DNA of 64,000 nucleotides from Pseudoalteromonas flavipulchra NCIMB 2033 = ATCC BAA-314 (GCA_000814665.1 JWIH01000020.1:62001-126000); one strand, 5' to 3'. Shown: positions 28,672 through 37,938, counted from the stretch's first letter. Numbers and translations are program-made. The notes: generated by a model not told the origin, from the letters alone.

Positions 28672-29022
28672 CTAAATTAATTGGGCATTGGGAGCTGCCG
28701 AGTAAATCCAGCAGATTTTTCCCGAGCTTAGTGTTGCTGAAATACGTTGATAGTCATCCACTTCGTACTCATCTGCATGAGCTAATTCAGCTTCAGTGAT
28801 TAAAAATACAGTGCCCTCGACTTCATCCTCTACATTACCTGTTGCGATTAGAATGGGATGAATATCCTTTTGACTACTGATGATAACAGCAGGATCCGTT
28901 ATTTTAACTTGGCCTACTTTAAATCTACAAAGTACCGCTTTCTCGCCTTCTAAGCGTCTGCCGAACGTATCTAGTTGCACTTGCTCCTGTTGCAATGTGC
29001 CGTATGAAAATAATGCTTGCAT
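28672..29022 (-). CDS. gamma-glutamylcyclotransferase-like (AIG2/GGCT) family protein
   Basis: A 116-residue protein starting MQALFSYGTLQQEQVQL. The YGTL motif after the first strand, the central DEVEGTVFLI and the later catalytic-type Glu in ADEYEVDDYQR are diagnostic of the AIG2/GGCT fold (YtfP-like). Members open gamma-glutamyl amines or have unknown small-molecule activity. A GTG one codon upstream is possible, but ATG at 29022 aligns better with the family start. It sits alone between the TonB receptor and the DUF6351-like gene on the same strand. Confidence 0.8.
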   Translation of the reverse strand: MQALFSYGTLQQEQVQLDTFGRRLEGEKAVLCRFKVGQVKITDPAVIISSQKDIHPILIATGNVEDEVEGTVFLITEAELAHADEYEVDDYQRISATLSSGKICWIYSAAPNAQLI

Positions 29023-29084
29023 CACTTAATTCTAATCCGTTGCTCTCCCGTTAGGTCTAAGTCTAAGCTGCGACATTTTCACGG

Positions 29085-31235
29085 TCAATCAAGATCTTGC
29101 GGTCTACCCATATCGGACTGACTATAATCGCATACGCCTTTTGGATAAATTTGTTTAAGTGTGGTGAGTTGTGTTGAGATATCTACATCCCCGTAAACCC
29201 CTTTGGCAAGCGCCTCTTCAATCGATATTTTATGACACTTAAATATATCACCAGCCCAGTTTGCACCGGCTTGAATTCTGCTGGTAGAAAACATTGGATA
29301 TCTAGCGGTACAGGTCCCTTGCGGCTGGTTATTCCAGATACCATTAAACACTGCGTTGCCGCTGGCGATAACTTTACCTTGTTCGTCAAAACACGTATCA
29401 GCAAGTGTCTTCGGTTTTGCGTCTGCAACGGATAAATTTGGCTGTGCTTTGAGGTTGAGTAACCATTCATCCATTTTTTCAAATGCGAGCTGAGTTGGAT
29501 TAAACGCTTGATGTGCGACCCAAATCACTTGATTCTCTGGGTTTGAATCTGCGGCGGACATTCTCAATCGAGTATAAAATGAAGCAGACATATGATGCAT
29601 ATCTAGCTCATTCTCAAGATAATGTCGGGCGTCAATGATGGGAATATCAACTTTGCCAATAAATACCTGTCCAGAGCGATATGCTTTTTCCATCGCCGCA
29701 AGGTTACCGCTGTGCCTAGGTGCGACACCATTATCATCTGGCGTGGTGATATTATGATTGCCCCAAAGAGTGAGCCAAATAGGTACTTTGTGGCCAAACG
29801 GCAATACAATTTCTTCTTGTTGCATTTGGTTTTGGGGCTTCCATCCGCCTATCTTCTTGTTGAGATCAATAAATTCAGCCATCGTGATCTGCTGAGCCTT
29901 TAATGCTTCTAGTCCATATTGAACGCCTTCGTTATCCCAAGTGCTTAATCCTAAGCCTGATTGATCCGTGCCAAATACGTTGGCCATGTCCTGCCAGTAA
30001 CTCCAGTTTGTTCTCTCTACTACCTCATCCTCAAAAAAGGCTCTTAAAAACCCTTGCCTCGGGTTATTAATAAAAGTAGATAATCCAAAGTAACCATTAA
30101 TACATTCACTATTGCCATCAGGAAAGGAGGGCACAAATCCTGACATTAATTGGTTGAGTGGTTGCAAAAAACCGGCCCTTTGCGGAAAGTCGTTAATTGC
30201 ATTCATGCCTTCAATATGACGGCGGCGGGTCCAATCACGCCATGCTTTTCTGTCATTAGCTCTAAAAGTAAAGTAGTTATTTAGTAAATCACAATCTAAC
30301 GCGTAAGTGGTTTGGGTGATCATATCAGGGTAACTATAAAGTGGAATAAGGCCATCTAAGATCCCTTGGCTATTTTGTGCAATCAAATATTGTGCAAGTC
30401 CACCGCCAGAGCCGCCAATTCCGACCGTATAGAGCGGCTCTCCGTACAAACTCGTGAATTGCTTTTTCACCCGCCTTGCGGTGTCTTCGGCCAGTAACAT
30501 GTTGTAGGTGTAGCTGGTTTTATTGCCACTAGAGCTTATAACTGCGTAGCCAAGCTTTAACTGCTCAAGCTGTCTATCTATCACACGCTCAGGTTTTTGC
30601 CTGCCTTGTCTAAAGCCAATCCCAGAACCACCATTAAATTGGTAGATAAGTCGGTTATTCCATTGAGACTTTGCCTGTCTATCACCCATTTCGCCAACTG
30701 TGATTGGCATTACTATGGTGTAAATGAAGCGATTTATGGTGCCTTGCTCAACGCGCAACAGTAAGCTTGTGTCTATCGCTTTGTTTCCCTTGTCTAACGG
30801 CTTGATTTGATTGTCAGAGGTTATTTCAAAGTAGCGTAACCGCGTTTTTGCCATACAATCTTTACTAAAACCAAGTACTTGGTTTGATTGCTCATCCATC
30901 ACCGGCACACCGAGTCCCGCGTGGTTATCTATCTCTGGTTGACCAAGGCCAGAGTCCAGAGTCATACAGTAAAAAGGATATTGGTTAGGGCCAGAGTATA
31001 GGTTGGTATCAGGACCAATACTTCCTATCGCAATTGGAAATATGAAGGTATCGACGGGCCTTGTAACTTTTGAAATATGCGGATAAAACTCAAGAATAAG
31101 GTTACCTTCGCTGTTTGCTATTTTTTCTACGCTGTATATTTCTTCTTGCTCACTCGTTAGCCAAAACCAATAACCACAAGCGCCAAGAACAATCAAAGAT
31201 AATAATGCGGTGAGCCAAGAAAATAAGGATTTCAT
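29085..31235 (-). CDS. DUF6351-like membrane-anchored alpha/beta-hydrolase
   Basis: The 716-residue protein has an N-terminal hydrophobic segment (LTALLSLIVLGACGYWFWL); the GAC could be a lipobox, or the segment may be a simple anchor. The N-terminal part is beta-rich with PFYCMTLDSGLGQPEIDN. The central part has a nucleophile elbow GIGGSGGGLAQYL (GxSGG) about 275 residues in, and a later conserved MHHMSASFYTRLRM and SAADSNPENQVIW. This matches what I remember of the DUF6351 family, tannase-like esterases of about 700 residues. GGAGCT lies about 9 bases before the ATG. The substrate is unknown. It faces the periplasm or the outside and is followed by the GGCT-like gene on the same strand. Confidence 0.65.
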   Translation of the reverse strand: MKSLFSWLTALLSLIVLGACGYWFWLTSEQEEIYSVEKIANSEGNLILEFYPHISKVTRPVDTFIFPIAIGSIGPDTNLYSGPNQYPFYCMTLDSGLGQPEIDNHAGLGVPVMDEQSNQVLGFSKDCMAKTRLRYFEITSDNQIKPLDKGNKAIDTSLLLRVEQGTINRFIYTIVMPITVGEMGDRQAKSQWNNRLIYQFNGGSGIGFRQGRQKPERVIDRQLEQLKLGYAVISSSGNKTSYTYNMLLAEDTARRVKKQFTSLYGEPLYTVGIGGSGGGLAQYLIAQNSQGILDGLIPLYSYPDMITQTTYALDCDLLNNYFTFRANDRKAWRDWTRRRHIEGMNAINDFPQRAGFLQPLNQLMSGFVPSFPDGNSECINGYFGLSTFINNPRQGFLRAFFEDEVVERTNWSYWQDMANVFGTDQSGLGLSTWDNEGVQYGLEALKAQQITMAEFIDLNKKIGGWKPQNQMQQEEIVLPFGHKVPIWLTLWGNHNITTPDDNGVAPRHSGNLAAMEKAYRSGQVFIGKVDIPIIDARHYLENELDMHHMSASFYTRLRMSAADSNPENQVIWVAHQAFNPTQLAFEKMDEWLLNLKAQPNLSVADAKPKTLADTCFDEQGKVIASGNAVFNGIWNNQPQGTCTARYPMFSTSRIQAGANWAGDIFKCHKISIEEALAKGVYGDVDISTQLTTLKQIYPKGVCDYSQSDMGRPQDLD

Positions 31236-31350
31236 ATGAGCTCCTTCGAGTGCTAGGCAAATGGATAAACGGATATTATAAGTGTAGGACTAGATCATCC
31301 TAGTGTGGTTATTTGTTTGTTATTTGAACATGAAATTATTGCGTTAGGAA

Positions 31351-32100
31351 TTAAAAATCATCGCCTAAGTATTTAATCTCAATAGCTTTAATTCTTTTTT
31401 CCGGAATTTTTTCTAAGAGCGCCTCGATACGCTTCGCCATCGCTTGGTTAGCGATGTTGTACCCCATAAATTGCTGCTCAGCATGAAATGGACGTGGTAG
31501 AAAAGTGACTTCAAGTTGATGGCGGCGGATCATCTCTAAAGCCCACACTTTATCGACTAAAATTGCATCAACTCTGTTGTTATTGAGTACGCTAAAAAAC
31601 TTTTTGCCGTCATCATGATTTTGCTCATAAAAGGAACGTCTTACAATGGCTGCGTTGATTTTTTTCAGCCCTTGTACTGCCGCTTCCGGGTAGCTGTAAT
31701 CCTCTGAGAGCATGACTCTTGGGGCGGCAAGTTGATAAAAGTCATCAGGGCTGCTGAAGCGACCTTGTTTTACCGCAAGAGAAAGCAGCCAGGTGGTGAA
31801 TGACACATCAATAATTGGAAAACCATCGGCCTCATCTACATGTAAGGTAAAATCAAATGTACCATCGGCAACGCCTGCTAAACAGCGACGATAAGGAAGT
31901 TCATGAAATGTCACTCGATAGGGAGTGCCAATAAGTGCTGATTTAATTATATCAACCTCTATGCCTCGAACTTGTTTTTGCTCGTTAACAAAGCTATAAG
32001 GCCACCACCGTTCAAAGCAAATATGTACCGCACGACTATCCGTTTTTGCCAGCGCGTTGGTACCAAGTAGGGCGAGTAGCAATAAGAGAACAATGTGCAT
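31351..32100 (-). CDS. periplasmic solute-binding protein (SBP_bac_3-like), orphan
   Basis: The 249-residue protein has a signal peptide MHIVLLLLLALLGTNALA, then VHICFERWWPYSFVNEQKQVRGIEVDIIKSAL, typical of the start of family 3 amino-acid-type binding proteins. Later motifs are RRCLAGVADGTFDF, a hinge near AAPRVMLSEDYSYPE, and VLNNNRVDAILVD. No ABC permease or ATPase lies nearby. Such orphans are common in Pseudoalteromonas and Shewanella and may feed a distant transporter or a sensor. The ligand cannot be told from the sequence. Confidence 0.8.
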   Translation of the reverse strand: MHIVLLLLLALLGTNALAKTDSRAVHICFERWWPYSFVNEQKQVRGIEVDIIKSALIGTPYRVTFHELPYRRCLAGVADGTFDFTLHVDEADGFPIIDVSFTTWLLSLAVKQGRFSSPDDFYQLAAPRVMLSEDYSYPEAAVQGLKKINAAIVRRSFYEQNHDDGKKFFSVLNNNRVDAILVDKVWALEMIRRHQLEVTFLPRPFHAEQQFMGYNIANQAMAKRIEALLEKIPEKRIKAIEIKYLGDDF

Positions 32101-32507
32101 CGGTGCGTTTATCCTAAATTACCTTCTCTAAGCGTAATGATAGGTTGGAAAAAGCGCAACAAAAGAACATATTATGGGCGTTTCTAAGATAATTAGGCGC
32201 TTAATTTAGTGAGCTATTTTGAGGCGAGAAAATCTTGTCGATTACACCGCTACCACATGCTCACGCCAAGGTATCGACGTCCATGTCGGTAAGGCGAAGA
32301 ATTTTTCTATTTAGTTGTTATAAAAGAAATTTCTAATGCCGCTAGTGTCAGATTTGTACTTTCAAAATTGAGCTGGTATTAAGACAAATTGTTATTAATA
32401 CTTGTATATTTTTATGTAACCGTAACTCCGAAGTTCAGAAGCATCAATGATTGGCTTGCCAGATCATTGTCATTACCTAAGAAAGCAATTCAAATAATCT
32501 TTCTAAT

Positions 32508-32526
32508 AGAAATGATTATCATATGA
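32508..32526 (+). promoter_or_regulatory. Fur-box-like operator upstream of PepSY iron operon
   Basis: The core ATGATTATCAT (32512-32522) is a perfect palindrome around one base and matches the centre of the Fur consensus GATAATGATAATCATTATC; about 12 of 19 positions agree in total. It lies roughly 90-108 bases before the first gene of the PepSY operon, where a promoter would be. Iron-repressed expression is inferred. The rest of the 497-bp gap 32101-32597 is AT-rich, without a recognisable gene or RNA. Confidence 0.7.
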
Positions 32527-32615
32527 GTTATTTTTTGTGTTGCTGAAATTTCAACGTTCGTTATAATCTTAACCAGCCCTTAATTTTATATTTTTATGTG
32601 AAACGGAGTTTTACT

Positions 32616-32876
32616 TTGCTAAGTGTGTCTTTTGTTGTTCTTTTAAGTGTTGCAATTATTCTGATTTATAGCACCAATAAAAATCAGCGCTTGCTGAAGC
32701 AACGTTTGCCGAATAGTGCCAGAATCGGCGGATATGTTTTATTAGCGAGCGGCGTGATTTTAGCATTGCAGCTTTTTTCAGGTGCAGCGGTCGTATTTAG
32801 TTGGCTTATCGGTGTCATGGTGCTTACCGCGCTTATTCCCTTCACCATTTTAATACTTTTTAGGAAATCACAATGA
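32616..32876 (+). CDS. small membrane protein of the iron-uptake PepSY operon (DUF3325-like)
   Basis: About 86 residues with three hydrophobic segments (SVSFVVLLSVAIILIYS, GGYVLLASGVILALQLF, VFSWLIGVMVLTALIPFTILILF). The frame is open from GTG 32598, but ACGGAG at 32603-32608 sits 7 bases before TTG 32616, and only that start has a good ribosome-binding site. The size, topology and place before a 106-residue and a PepSY protein match the DUF3325/DUF3649-type small proteins of siderophore-uptake operons; the family call is moderate. Its stop overlaps the next start (ATGA at 32873-32876). Confidence 0.65.
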   Translation: MLSVSFVVLLSVAIILIYSTNKNQRLLKQRLPNSARIGGYVLLASGVILALQLFSGAAVVFSWLIGVMVLTALIPFTILILFRKSQ

Positions 32877-33193
32877 GTCGGTTGTCACAAGCCGAAAAGG
32901 TTCAACCCGATTGGTTAGGTAAAACGCTAGCAGGCATTATTTTAGGCCTAGCGTTGAGTTTTGGTCTAGTTGGCCTTTTCGCTTGGCTTGGTAGCGACGG
33001 CCTAACTCAAACTATAAGTGTCGAGAAGCACAGTTGGCGCACCCAGTTCAATATGTGGATGGTTTCACCTATTTGGTTGTTAATTTTAAGCTTTGTATTT
33101 ATGTTTAAAAATTATAAACAAGCAGTACTTTGGTTGGGTGGGGCGAATATCGTTGTGTATGTATTATTGTATTTTGTAAGAGGGATGGCATGA
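32873..33193 (+). CDS. iron-uptake operon small membrane protein
   Basis: A 106-residue inner-membrane protein with three hydrophobic segments: GIILGLALSFGLVGLFAWL, WMVSPIWLLILSFVFMF and LGGANIVVYVLLYFV. It overlaps the genes on both sides by 4 bases (ATGA at 32873 and 33190), so all three are translationally coupled. It corresponds to the middle gene commonly annotated as iron transporter or iron-uptake protein in marine gammaproteobacteria. It has no catalytic motifs and probably forms a complex with the PepSY protein. Confidence 0.7.
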   Translation: MSRLSQAEKVQPDWLGKTLAGIILGLALSFGLVGLFAWLGSDGLTQTISVEKHSWRTQFNMWMVSPIWLLILSFVFMFKNYKQAVLWLGGANIVVYVLLYFVRGMA

Positions 33194-34803
33194 AGATCCG
33201 CGCTGATATTTTAAGGATTTACCAGAGCGTTCATACTTGGACGGGGATCACCACAGGATTGCTGCTGTTTATCGGATTCTTTGCCGGTGCTATTACGATG
33301 TTTGCAAGCAGTATCGATAAATGGGCGACTCCCCCATCTCATCAATTGTCGCAAGTAGAAACCACCCAGTACGATGAGTTGCTCCGACGTGCTTTCGTAC
33401 AATATCCAGAGTCACAAAACGGGATTAGAGTCAGTTTTGAGGAAGGACAATCTCCCATTACGTGGTACCAACAAGGTAATGCGAGAGGGTTAAGCTTAGA
33501 TAAGCAGCTATGGCATGGCACCTTGAATGAGTCCGGTGAGCTTGAAGCCCATACCAGCTATATCAATGAGCTGTCGTCATTGGTTGATTACCTTCACCGC
33601 AGCGCAGGTATTGCGGGTGAAATCGGTCATGACCAAGCTGGAGTTTATGTACTTGGAGTAGCTGCAATCTTGTATTTCGTAGCATTGGTATCAGGGGTGA
33701 TCTTCTTATTGCCAACCCTAGTGAAGAGCTTCTTTGCGTTAAGAGACAAAAAAGGGGCTAGCCGTTTTTGGTTAGACACGCATAACTTAATTGGGATCAC
33801 CAGCCTACCGTTTCATATTATTATCGCGATTACAGTGATCGTATTCGCATTTCATGATTTCTTATACGATGGTCTAGGCAAACTTTACGGTGATAAACCA
33901 CTATTTGGGCGTGAAGCGCCGTCAGCGGTTGAGTTTAAAGTTGAGAACTTACCCAGCATTGAAGAAATCATGGAAAAGGCACGTGCTTATGCACCTGAAC
34001 ATCAAATTAAAGAAATTACCCTCAGTCGCTTAAATAGCAAAGGACCTTCAGCTTCTATACAACTCGTAAGCGATGAGCACTTAATGCGCGGACCTAAAAC
34101 TGACTTCTTGTTTATGAATCCTTATACGTTTGAGATTTCTACAAGCAGTGTCATGAATGGCGATCAAGGTATCTGGGGTGCGGTAGTGACTACATTATTC
34201 GGTCTTCACTTTGGGAGTTACGGCGGTGAGTTTGGACGCTGGGCTTATTTTATTATGGGTATTTTAGGCGCTGTGTTGTTTTATACGGGTAACTTATTGT
34301 GGCTTGAGAAGCGCCGTAAGCAAAAACAACCAGAGCAATCAAAATCAAGCCGAGTGATGGGTAAATTAACTATTGGCGTGGCAATGGGCTCATTATTGGG
34401 TGTAGCCGCGGCGTTTGCCCTAACAAAATGGACAGCGTTGACCACAATGAACATTAATGTTGTGTATATGTGGGTCTATTATCTGTGTTTTGGATTTACC
34501 TTGATTGCGGCATTTGTTATCGGTATGAGTAAAACTGCAATTTGGTCACAAAGGGCGATTGCCATTTTGTGCTTCTCGTTGCCACTGACTTCAGTCATTG
34601 CGTTTGCAATCCCAAGTCTTGGCATTTGGCCAGCGACAGCTTGGTCTTCTATTGGTTTGGAGTTAACCGCTATGATCTTAGGTGTTATTTTTTGGCGAAT
34701 GGCAGATAAGACAAAACATAGGGCTTACAATGGCGAAGCCAATAGCATTTGGTTTATTGGTCAGCATAAAACCGAATGTGAATTACAAACGCAGTCTGTA
34801 TAA
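33190..34803 (+). CDS. PepSY-associated transmembrane protein (putative ferric-siderophore reductase)
   Basis: A 537-residue protein starting MKIRADILRIYQSVHTWTGI. The ATG at 33190 overlaps the previous stop by 4 bases; the frame extends upstream but has no reason to start there. RIYQSVHTWTG followed by a long hydrophobic helix is the PepSY_TM signature. Other helices carry LDTHNLIGITSLPFHIIIAITVIVF and ALFGLHFGSYGG-like sequence (FGLHFGSYGGEFGRW) with His residues that could ligate heme. Additional C-terminal helices (IGVAMGSLLGVAAAFAL onward) complete about eight segments. Relatives reduce ferric siderophores at the inner membrane. The Fur-type site upstream supports an iron role. Confidence 0.82.
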   Translation: MKIRADILRIYQSVHTWTGITTGLLLFIGFFAGAITMFASSIDKWATPPSHQLSQVETTQYDELLRRAFVQYPESQNGIRVSFEEGQSPITWYQQGNARGLSLDKQLWHGTLNESGELEAHTSYINELSSLVDYLHRSAGIAGEIGHDQAGVYVLGVAAILYFVALVSGVIFLLPTLVKSFFALRDKKGASRFWLDTHNLIGITSLPFHIIIAITVIVFAFHDFLYDGLGKLYGDKPLFGREAPSAVEFKVENLPSIEEIMEKARAYAPEHQIKEITLSRLNSKGPSASIQLVSDEHLMRGPKTDFLFMNPYTFEISTSSVMNGDQGIWGAVVTTLFGLHFGSYGGEFGRWAYFIMGILGAVLFYTGNLLWLEKRRKQKQPEQSKSSRVMGKLTIGVAMGSLLGVAAAFALTKWTALTTMNINVVYMWVYYLCFGFTLIAAFVIGMSKTAIWSQRAIAILCFSLPLTSVIAFAIPSLGIWPATAWSSIGLELTAMILGVIFWRMADKTKHRAYNGEANSIWFIGQHKTECELQTQSV

Positions 34804-34907
34804 AAAACACGTAGAAAGGGGCAGGTAGCTCCTTTTTACTTACAAAGTGTCATCTATTTTTTCAAATCTGTTATCCTACTCGTTTTGCAATTATCTACGG
34901 AAAAATT

Positions 34908-35528
34908 ATGGAGCTTACAGCCTGGTTAAGTCTTGCTGCTATTTGTGCTTTTGGTGCGATGTCACCAGGCCCAAGTTTAGCGGTTGTCTTGCGTTATAGC
35001 CTATTTCATAGTGCCAAACACGGTATTGTCGCAAGCCTTGCGCATGGTTTGGGAGTTGGAATTTATGCCAGCCTAGCGATTTTAGGGTTGTCAGGGCTTA
35101 TTCATCAATTTCCGATTGTATACCAATTTTTGGTTTACGGTGGTGCAGCCTACTTGGCATGGATGGGGATAAAAATCTTAATGAGTAAGAGCCAAGGGTT
35201 GGCGGTATCACAGTCTCAAGCAGCAACGTCGTATGCCAAAGCTGCGCAGGATGGTTTTGCAATTGCGTTTTTGAATCCGAAGTTAGCTATTTTCTTCGTC
35301 GCGCTCTTTTCGCAGTTTATCGACCCAGAAAAGATGACTTTAACAGTAGGTTTTATCATGTGTATCACCGTGCTAACGATAGATGCGCTGTGGTATTTTA
35401 TTGTCTCAATTTTGAGTGCTTCAGCAAGAGACAAATTCGATTTAACGGCCAAGCGTGCTGTGATTGATAAAATACTGGGCTGTGCCTTTTTACTGCTCGC
35501 CATGCGAGTGATTTACCAATCCTTGTAG
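34908..35528 (+). CDS. LysE family translocator (amino-acid exporter)
   Basis: A 206-residue inner-membrane protein of about six helices. The N-terminal FGAMSPGPSLAVVLRYSL (GPGP-type signature) and FAIAFLNPKLAIFFVALFSQF are hallmarks of the LysE/RhtB superfamily, which exports amino acids or related compounds. The 3' end overlaps the end of the convergent LysR gene by 39 bases. LysE exporters are often controlled by a neighbouring LysR regulator, but here that regulator is frameshifted. Confidence 0.87.
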   Translation: MELTAWLSLAAICAFGAMSPGPSLAVVLRYSLFHSAKHGIVASLAHGLGVGIYASLAILGLSGLIHQFPIVYQFLVYGGAAYLAWMGIKILMSKSQGLAVSQSQAATSYAKAAQDGFAIAFLNPKLAIFFVALFSQFIDPEKMTLTVGFIMCITVLTIDALWYFIVSILSASARDKFDLTAKRAVIDKILGCAFLLLAMRVIYQSL

Positions 35529-36415
35529 CCATTGTAAGCACTTCTTGGTCGGCGCTCTATCTTTGCGCCCATCAGGGATGATCGCATAATATGCATAGGG
35601 AGCGGGGATCGCCAGTTCGCGCTTATCAAGCTGAACTAATCGACCACTAGAAATTTCTCTAGTAGCCAGTTTAGGCTCAACTAGGCCAATTGCATTCTCA
35701 TCTTGTATATACTGGATCACTTGTGTCATTTCATCGAACGAAATTTGTTCAAAACTGCTGAGCTCGTTGTTGGTGATGCTTTCGTACCAAGTTGACCAAC
35801 TAGGCCACTCTAAAGAACCGACGCGACACTTAACTGAACACAACAAAAATTGAGGAAATGTTTTAGGATTTTCCAACAAGGCTTGATGCTGTTGCCAAAA
35901 AGCCTTGCTGCAGACGGCGATAAGGCTGGTACTCATCAATTTTTTATCTCAACAGCTCCTTCCAACACACCATCACAAAAGCGTATCGCAATATCAAAGT
36001 CGCTCTGTACCAATGGTCGTATTTTATCCGAAATATCGATTTCAATGTCGATATCAGGGTTTGATGATTTAAAACGAGCTAAATTAGGTAACAGTAGTTG
36101 AGTTGCAAAGCGCGTACTGGCGGTAATGCGTAATGTTTTATTACCTTGGTTGAGCTGCTTTGCTTGCGCTATTGCCGAGTGCATTTGTGTAAGCGACTTA
36201 GAAGCTTGTTGGCAAATGAGTTGCCCTTCTTTGGTCACTTCAAGACCTCCACTTTGTCGTGTAAATAACAAAAAACCAAGTCGACTTTCAAGTTGTCTAA
36301 CTTGGTAGCTCACGGCTGCAGGTGTAAGTCCAAGTTCTTCTGCTACTTTTGAAAAGTTGTTAAGCCGCAAGCTTGCATCTAAGATTTGTAAGAGAGAACC
36401 ACTTAAGTACTTCAT
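35490..36415 (-). pseudogene. LysR family regulator interrupted by a one-base frameshift
   Basis: The N-terminal 159 codons (36415 to about 35936) encode a LysR helix-turn-helix (FSKVAEELGLTPAAVSYQVRQLE) and the first part of the effector domain (DFDIAIRFCDG), ending EIKN then stop. The remaining effector domain (STSLIAVCSKAFW onward) is intact in the other frame, 35939-35490. The break lies at a run of six T (35940-35945, six A on the coding strand). Restoring one base would give EIKKLMSTSLIAVCS, a normal LysR/GcvA-type sequence, and a protein of about 308 residues, the usual length. So this is a homopolymer indel: a real mutation, phase variation or a sequencing error. It is divergent from the class IV aminotransferase gene and convergent with the LysE gene. 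Confidence 0.85.
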
Positions 36416-36522
36416 TTAATACCCTGCAAATTAAATTTGTAGTGTTTGAAAAAACTATTCGTTTTTCAAAACCCCCTAGTTTCGAGAGAATAATACCACA
36501 CAGAGGTATTTGGACTAGTGAA

Positions 36523-37329
36523 ATGAAAGATAAGTTTTCTACTTTTATCAATGGTAATGTAGCGAAAATAGAGGAGTTAGAAAATCTGGCATTTGCAGGG
36601 CATGCACATTTTACTGCAATGCAAATGCGAGAATATGGAGTAAAAGGATTTGAGTTTCATATTGCAAGGTTACGGCAAGCTTCACAAAAAATATTTTCAA
36701 TGGAGTTGAAAGAGACTGATGTGGTAGAGCAGCTACAAGCTGCGGTAAAGGAAGCCCCAAAGGATGGCTCAATCTTAATCACGGTATTTAGTTCAGATGG
36801 TGAATTTACGCAAAAATCAAAAGATGCGGATCTCAATATTATGATTAAAACAAGTGCTGCATATGATGGTCCAGCGGGGACGATGAGCCTTAAATCTTAT
36901 GATTATCAGCGCCCACTTGCTGACATTAAACATGTAGGTGAAATCGCAAAAACTTATTTTTTGCGTGAAGCAAACAAAGCTGGGTTTGACGACGCACTTT
37001 TCGTTCATGACAATCGAGTATTGGAAGGCAGTATTTGGAATCTTGTTGGCTGGGATGGCGAAGGGTTAGTATGGCCAAAAGGGGCCAAATTACACGGTAC
37101 TATGATGCAAACAATAGAAGCAATGGCGCATCAAACCGGTATAAAGCAAAGAAGTGTTGATATTTCAATCAGTGAAATAGCTCAGCTAGAGGGGCTTGCA
37201 CTGCTCAACTCTTGGACACCCTGTGTTCCGATTGCTGCGCTTGGTGGTATACAGCTAAATCTAAACCAAGACTTTTACACATTACTACGAACGTTACACG
37301 ATAAGGCGCCTGTGACTAGCTTGGTCTAA
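36523..37329 (+). CDS. class IV aminotransferase (BCAT/ADC-lyase-like, PLP)
   Basis: About 268 residues. The start ATG 36523 gives MKDKFSTFINGNVAKIEEL; the frame is open further upstream into the divergent LysR start and has no reason to begin there. The family pattern is present: FEFHIARLRQAS near the N-terminus, PLP-lysine region GTMSLKSYDYQ, FVHDNRVLEGSIWNL (the V-x-E-x-S-x-x-N signature), and a C-terminal ALLNSWTPCVPIAALGG in place of the usual TxA/S-V phosphate-binding turn. Class IV enzymes act on branched-chain amino acids, D-alanine or aminodeoxychorismate; which one cannot be decided. The divergent LysR gene may regulate it. Confidence 0.85.
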   Translation: MKDKFSTFINGNVAKIEELENLAFAGHAHFTAMQMREYGVKGFEFHIARLRQASQKIFSMELKETDVVEQLQAAVKEAPKDGSILITVFSSDGEFTQKSKDADLNIMIKTSAAYDGPAGTMSLKSYDYQRPLADIKHVGEIAKTYFLREANKAGFDDALFVHDNRVLEGSIWNLVGWDGEGLVWPKGAKLHGTMMQTIEAMAHQTGIKQRSVDISISEIAQLEGLALLNSWTPCVPIAALGGIQLNLNQDFYTLLRTLHDKAPVTSLV

Positions 37330-37938
37330 CTAATCTAACCCCTTGCGCTGTATGTAGTTATGAAGAATAAATGCTTTGAGTTTTTCGTTATCGGTTTTAT
37401 TCATTGCAAAGGATACGGCGAGCTCCAGTGGGCTTGCCACTTTTATTGAGTGGACGTTTGCAAACAGTGGAATAGGGTCGGCAAGATATAATTTAGCGAT
37501 CCGACTGATCACATTAATTTGGATTGCATTTGCTTGGTAGGGAAAAGTATTAATCAGTCCACCGGATTGGGATATGGAGACCATGTTAAACGGCATCATT
37601 TGAGGGGACAATCTAAATCTGACCGGCGTTGATGGGCAGGTACGCCAGCTTCGCGGTGCACTAGAGTTAGCGGCTTCCACTATATTAGGTGCTTCTAAGT
37701 TGTTGTCTAAAATCTCCATCAATGCCGATAGGTCGCTAAGTGGAAATTCGACCTGCTCGTTGGCATTTTTGGCAACGAGACTAAACTGAGAACTATTTGA
37801 AATACTCGCAAGTAACTTTTTAATCTCACTGTGCGTTTGCTGTTTTTGATCCCTAGCTTCCGGCAATAGCGAGCCTGTAACGCGATTACCGGCTAGGGTT
37901 CGGTTAATGAATTGTAATTCTTCCTTCGTTAATTTCAT
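37330..37938 (-). CDS. hypothetical protein, PilZ-like features uncertain
   Basis: About 202 residues starting MKLTKEELQFINRTLAGNR; the alternative ATG at 37950 has no ribosome-binding site. No signal or membrane segment is visible. The sequence FPLSDLSALMEILDNNLEAPNIVEAANSSAPRSWRTCPS is followed by a beta-rich region with VRFRLSPQMMPFNMVSISQSGGLI and a C-terminal helix (LELAVSFAMNKTDNEKLKAFI). It has SISQSGG-type turns like PilZ proteins, but no clear RxxxR motif. I do not recognise a family. It ends one base after the aminotransferase on the opposite strand. Confidence 0.55.
   Translation of the reverse strand: MKLTKEELQFINRTLAGNRVTGSLLPEARDQKQQTHSEIKKLLASISNSSQFSLVAKNANEQVEFPLSDLSALMEILDNNLEAPNIVEAANSSAPRSWRTCPSTPVRFRLSPQMMPFNMVSISQSGGLINTFPYQANAIQINVISRIAKLYLADPIPLFANVHSIKVASPLELAVSFAMNKTDNEKLKAFILHNYIQRKGLD

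Noticed and set aside
33130..33189. Longer PepSY protein starting at 33130
   Set aside because: The extension lies inside the upstream gene and is not hydrophobic as expected; ATG 33190 is coupled by a 4-base overlap and matches the family start.
36373..36522. N-terminal extension of the class IV aminotransferase from TTG 36373
   Set aside because: It would overlap the divergent LysR start, has no ribosome site, and the family N-terminus begins at MKDKFSTF (36523).
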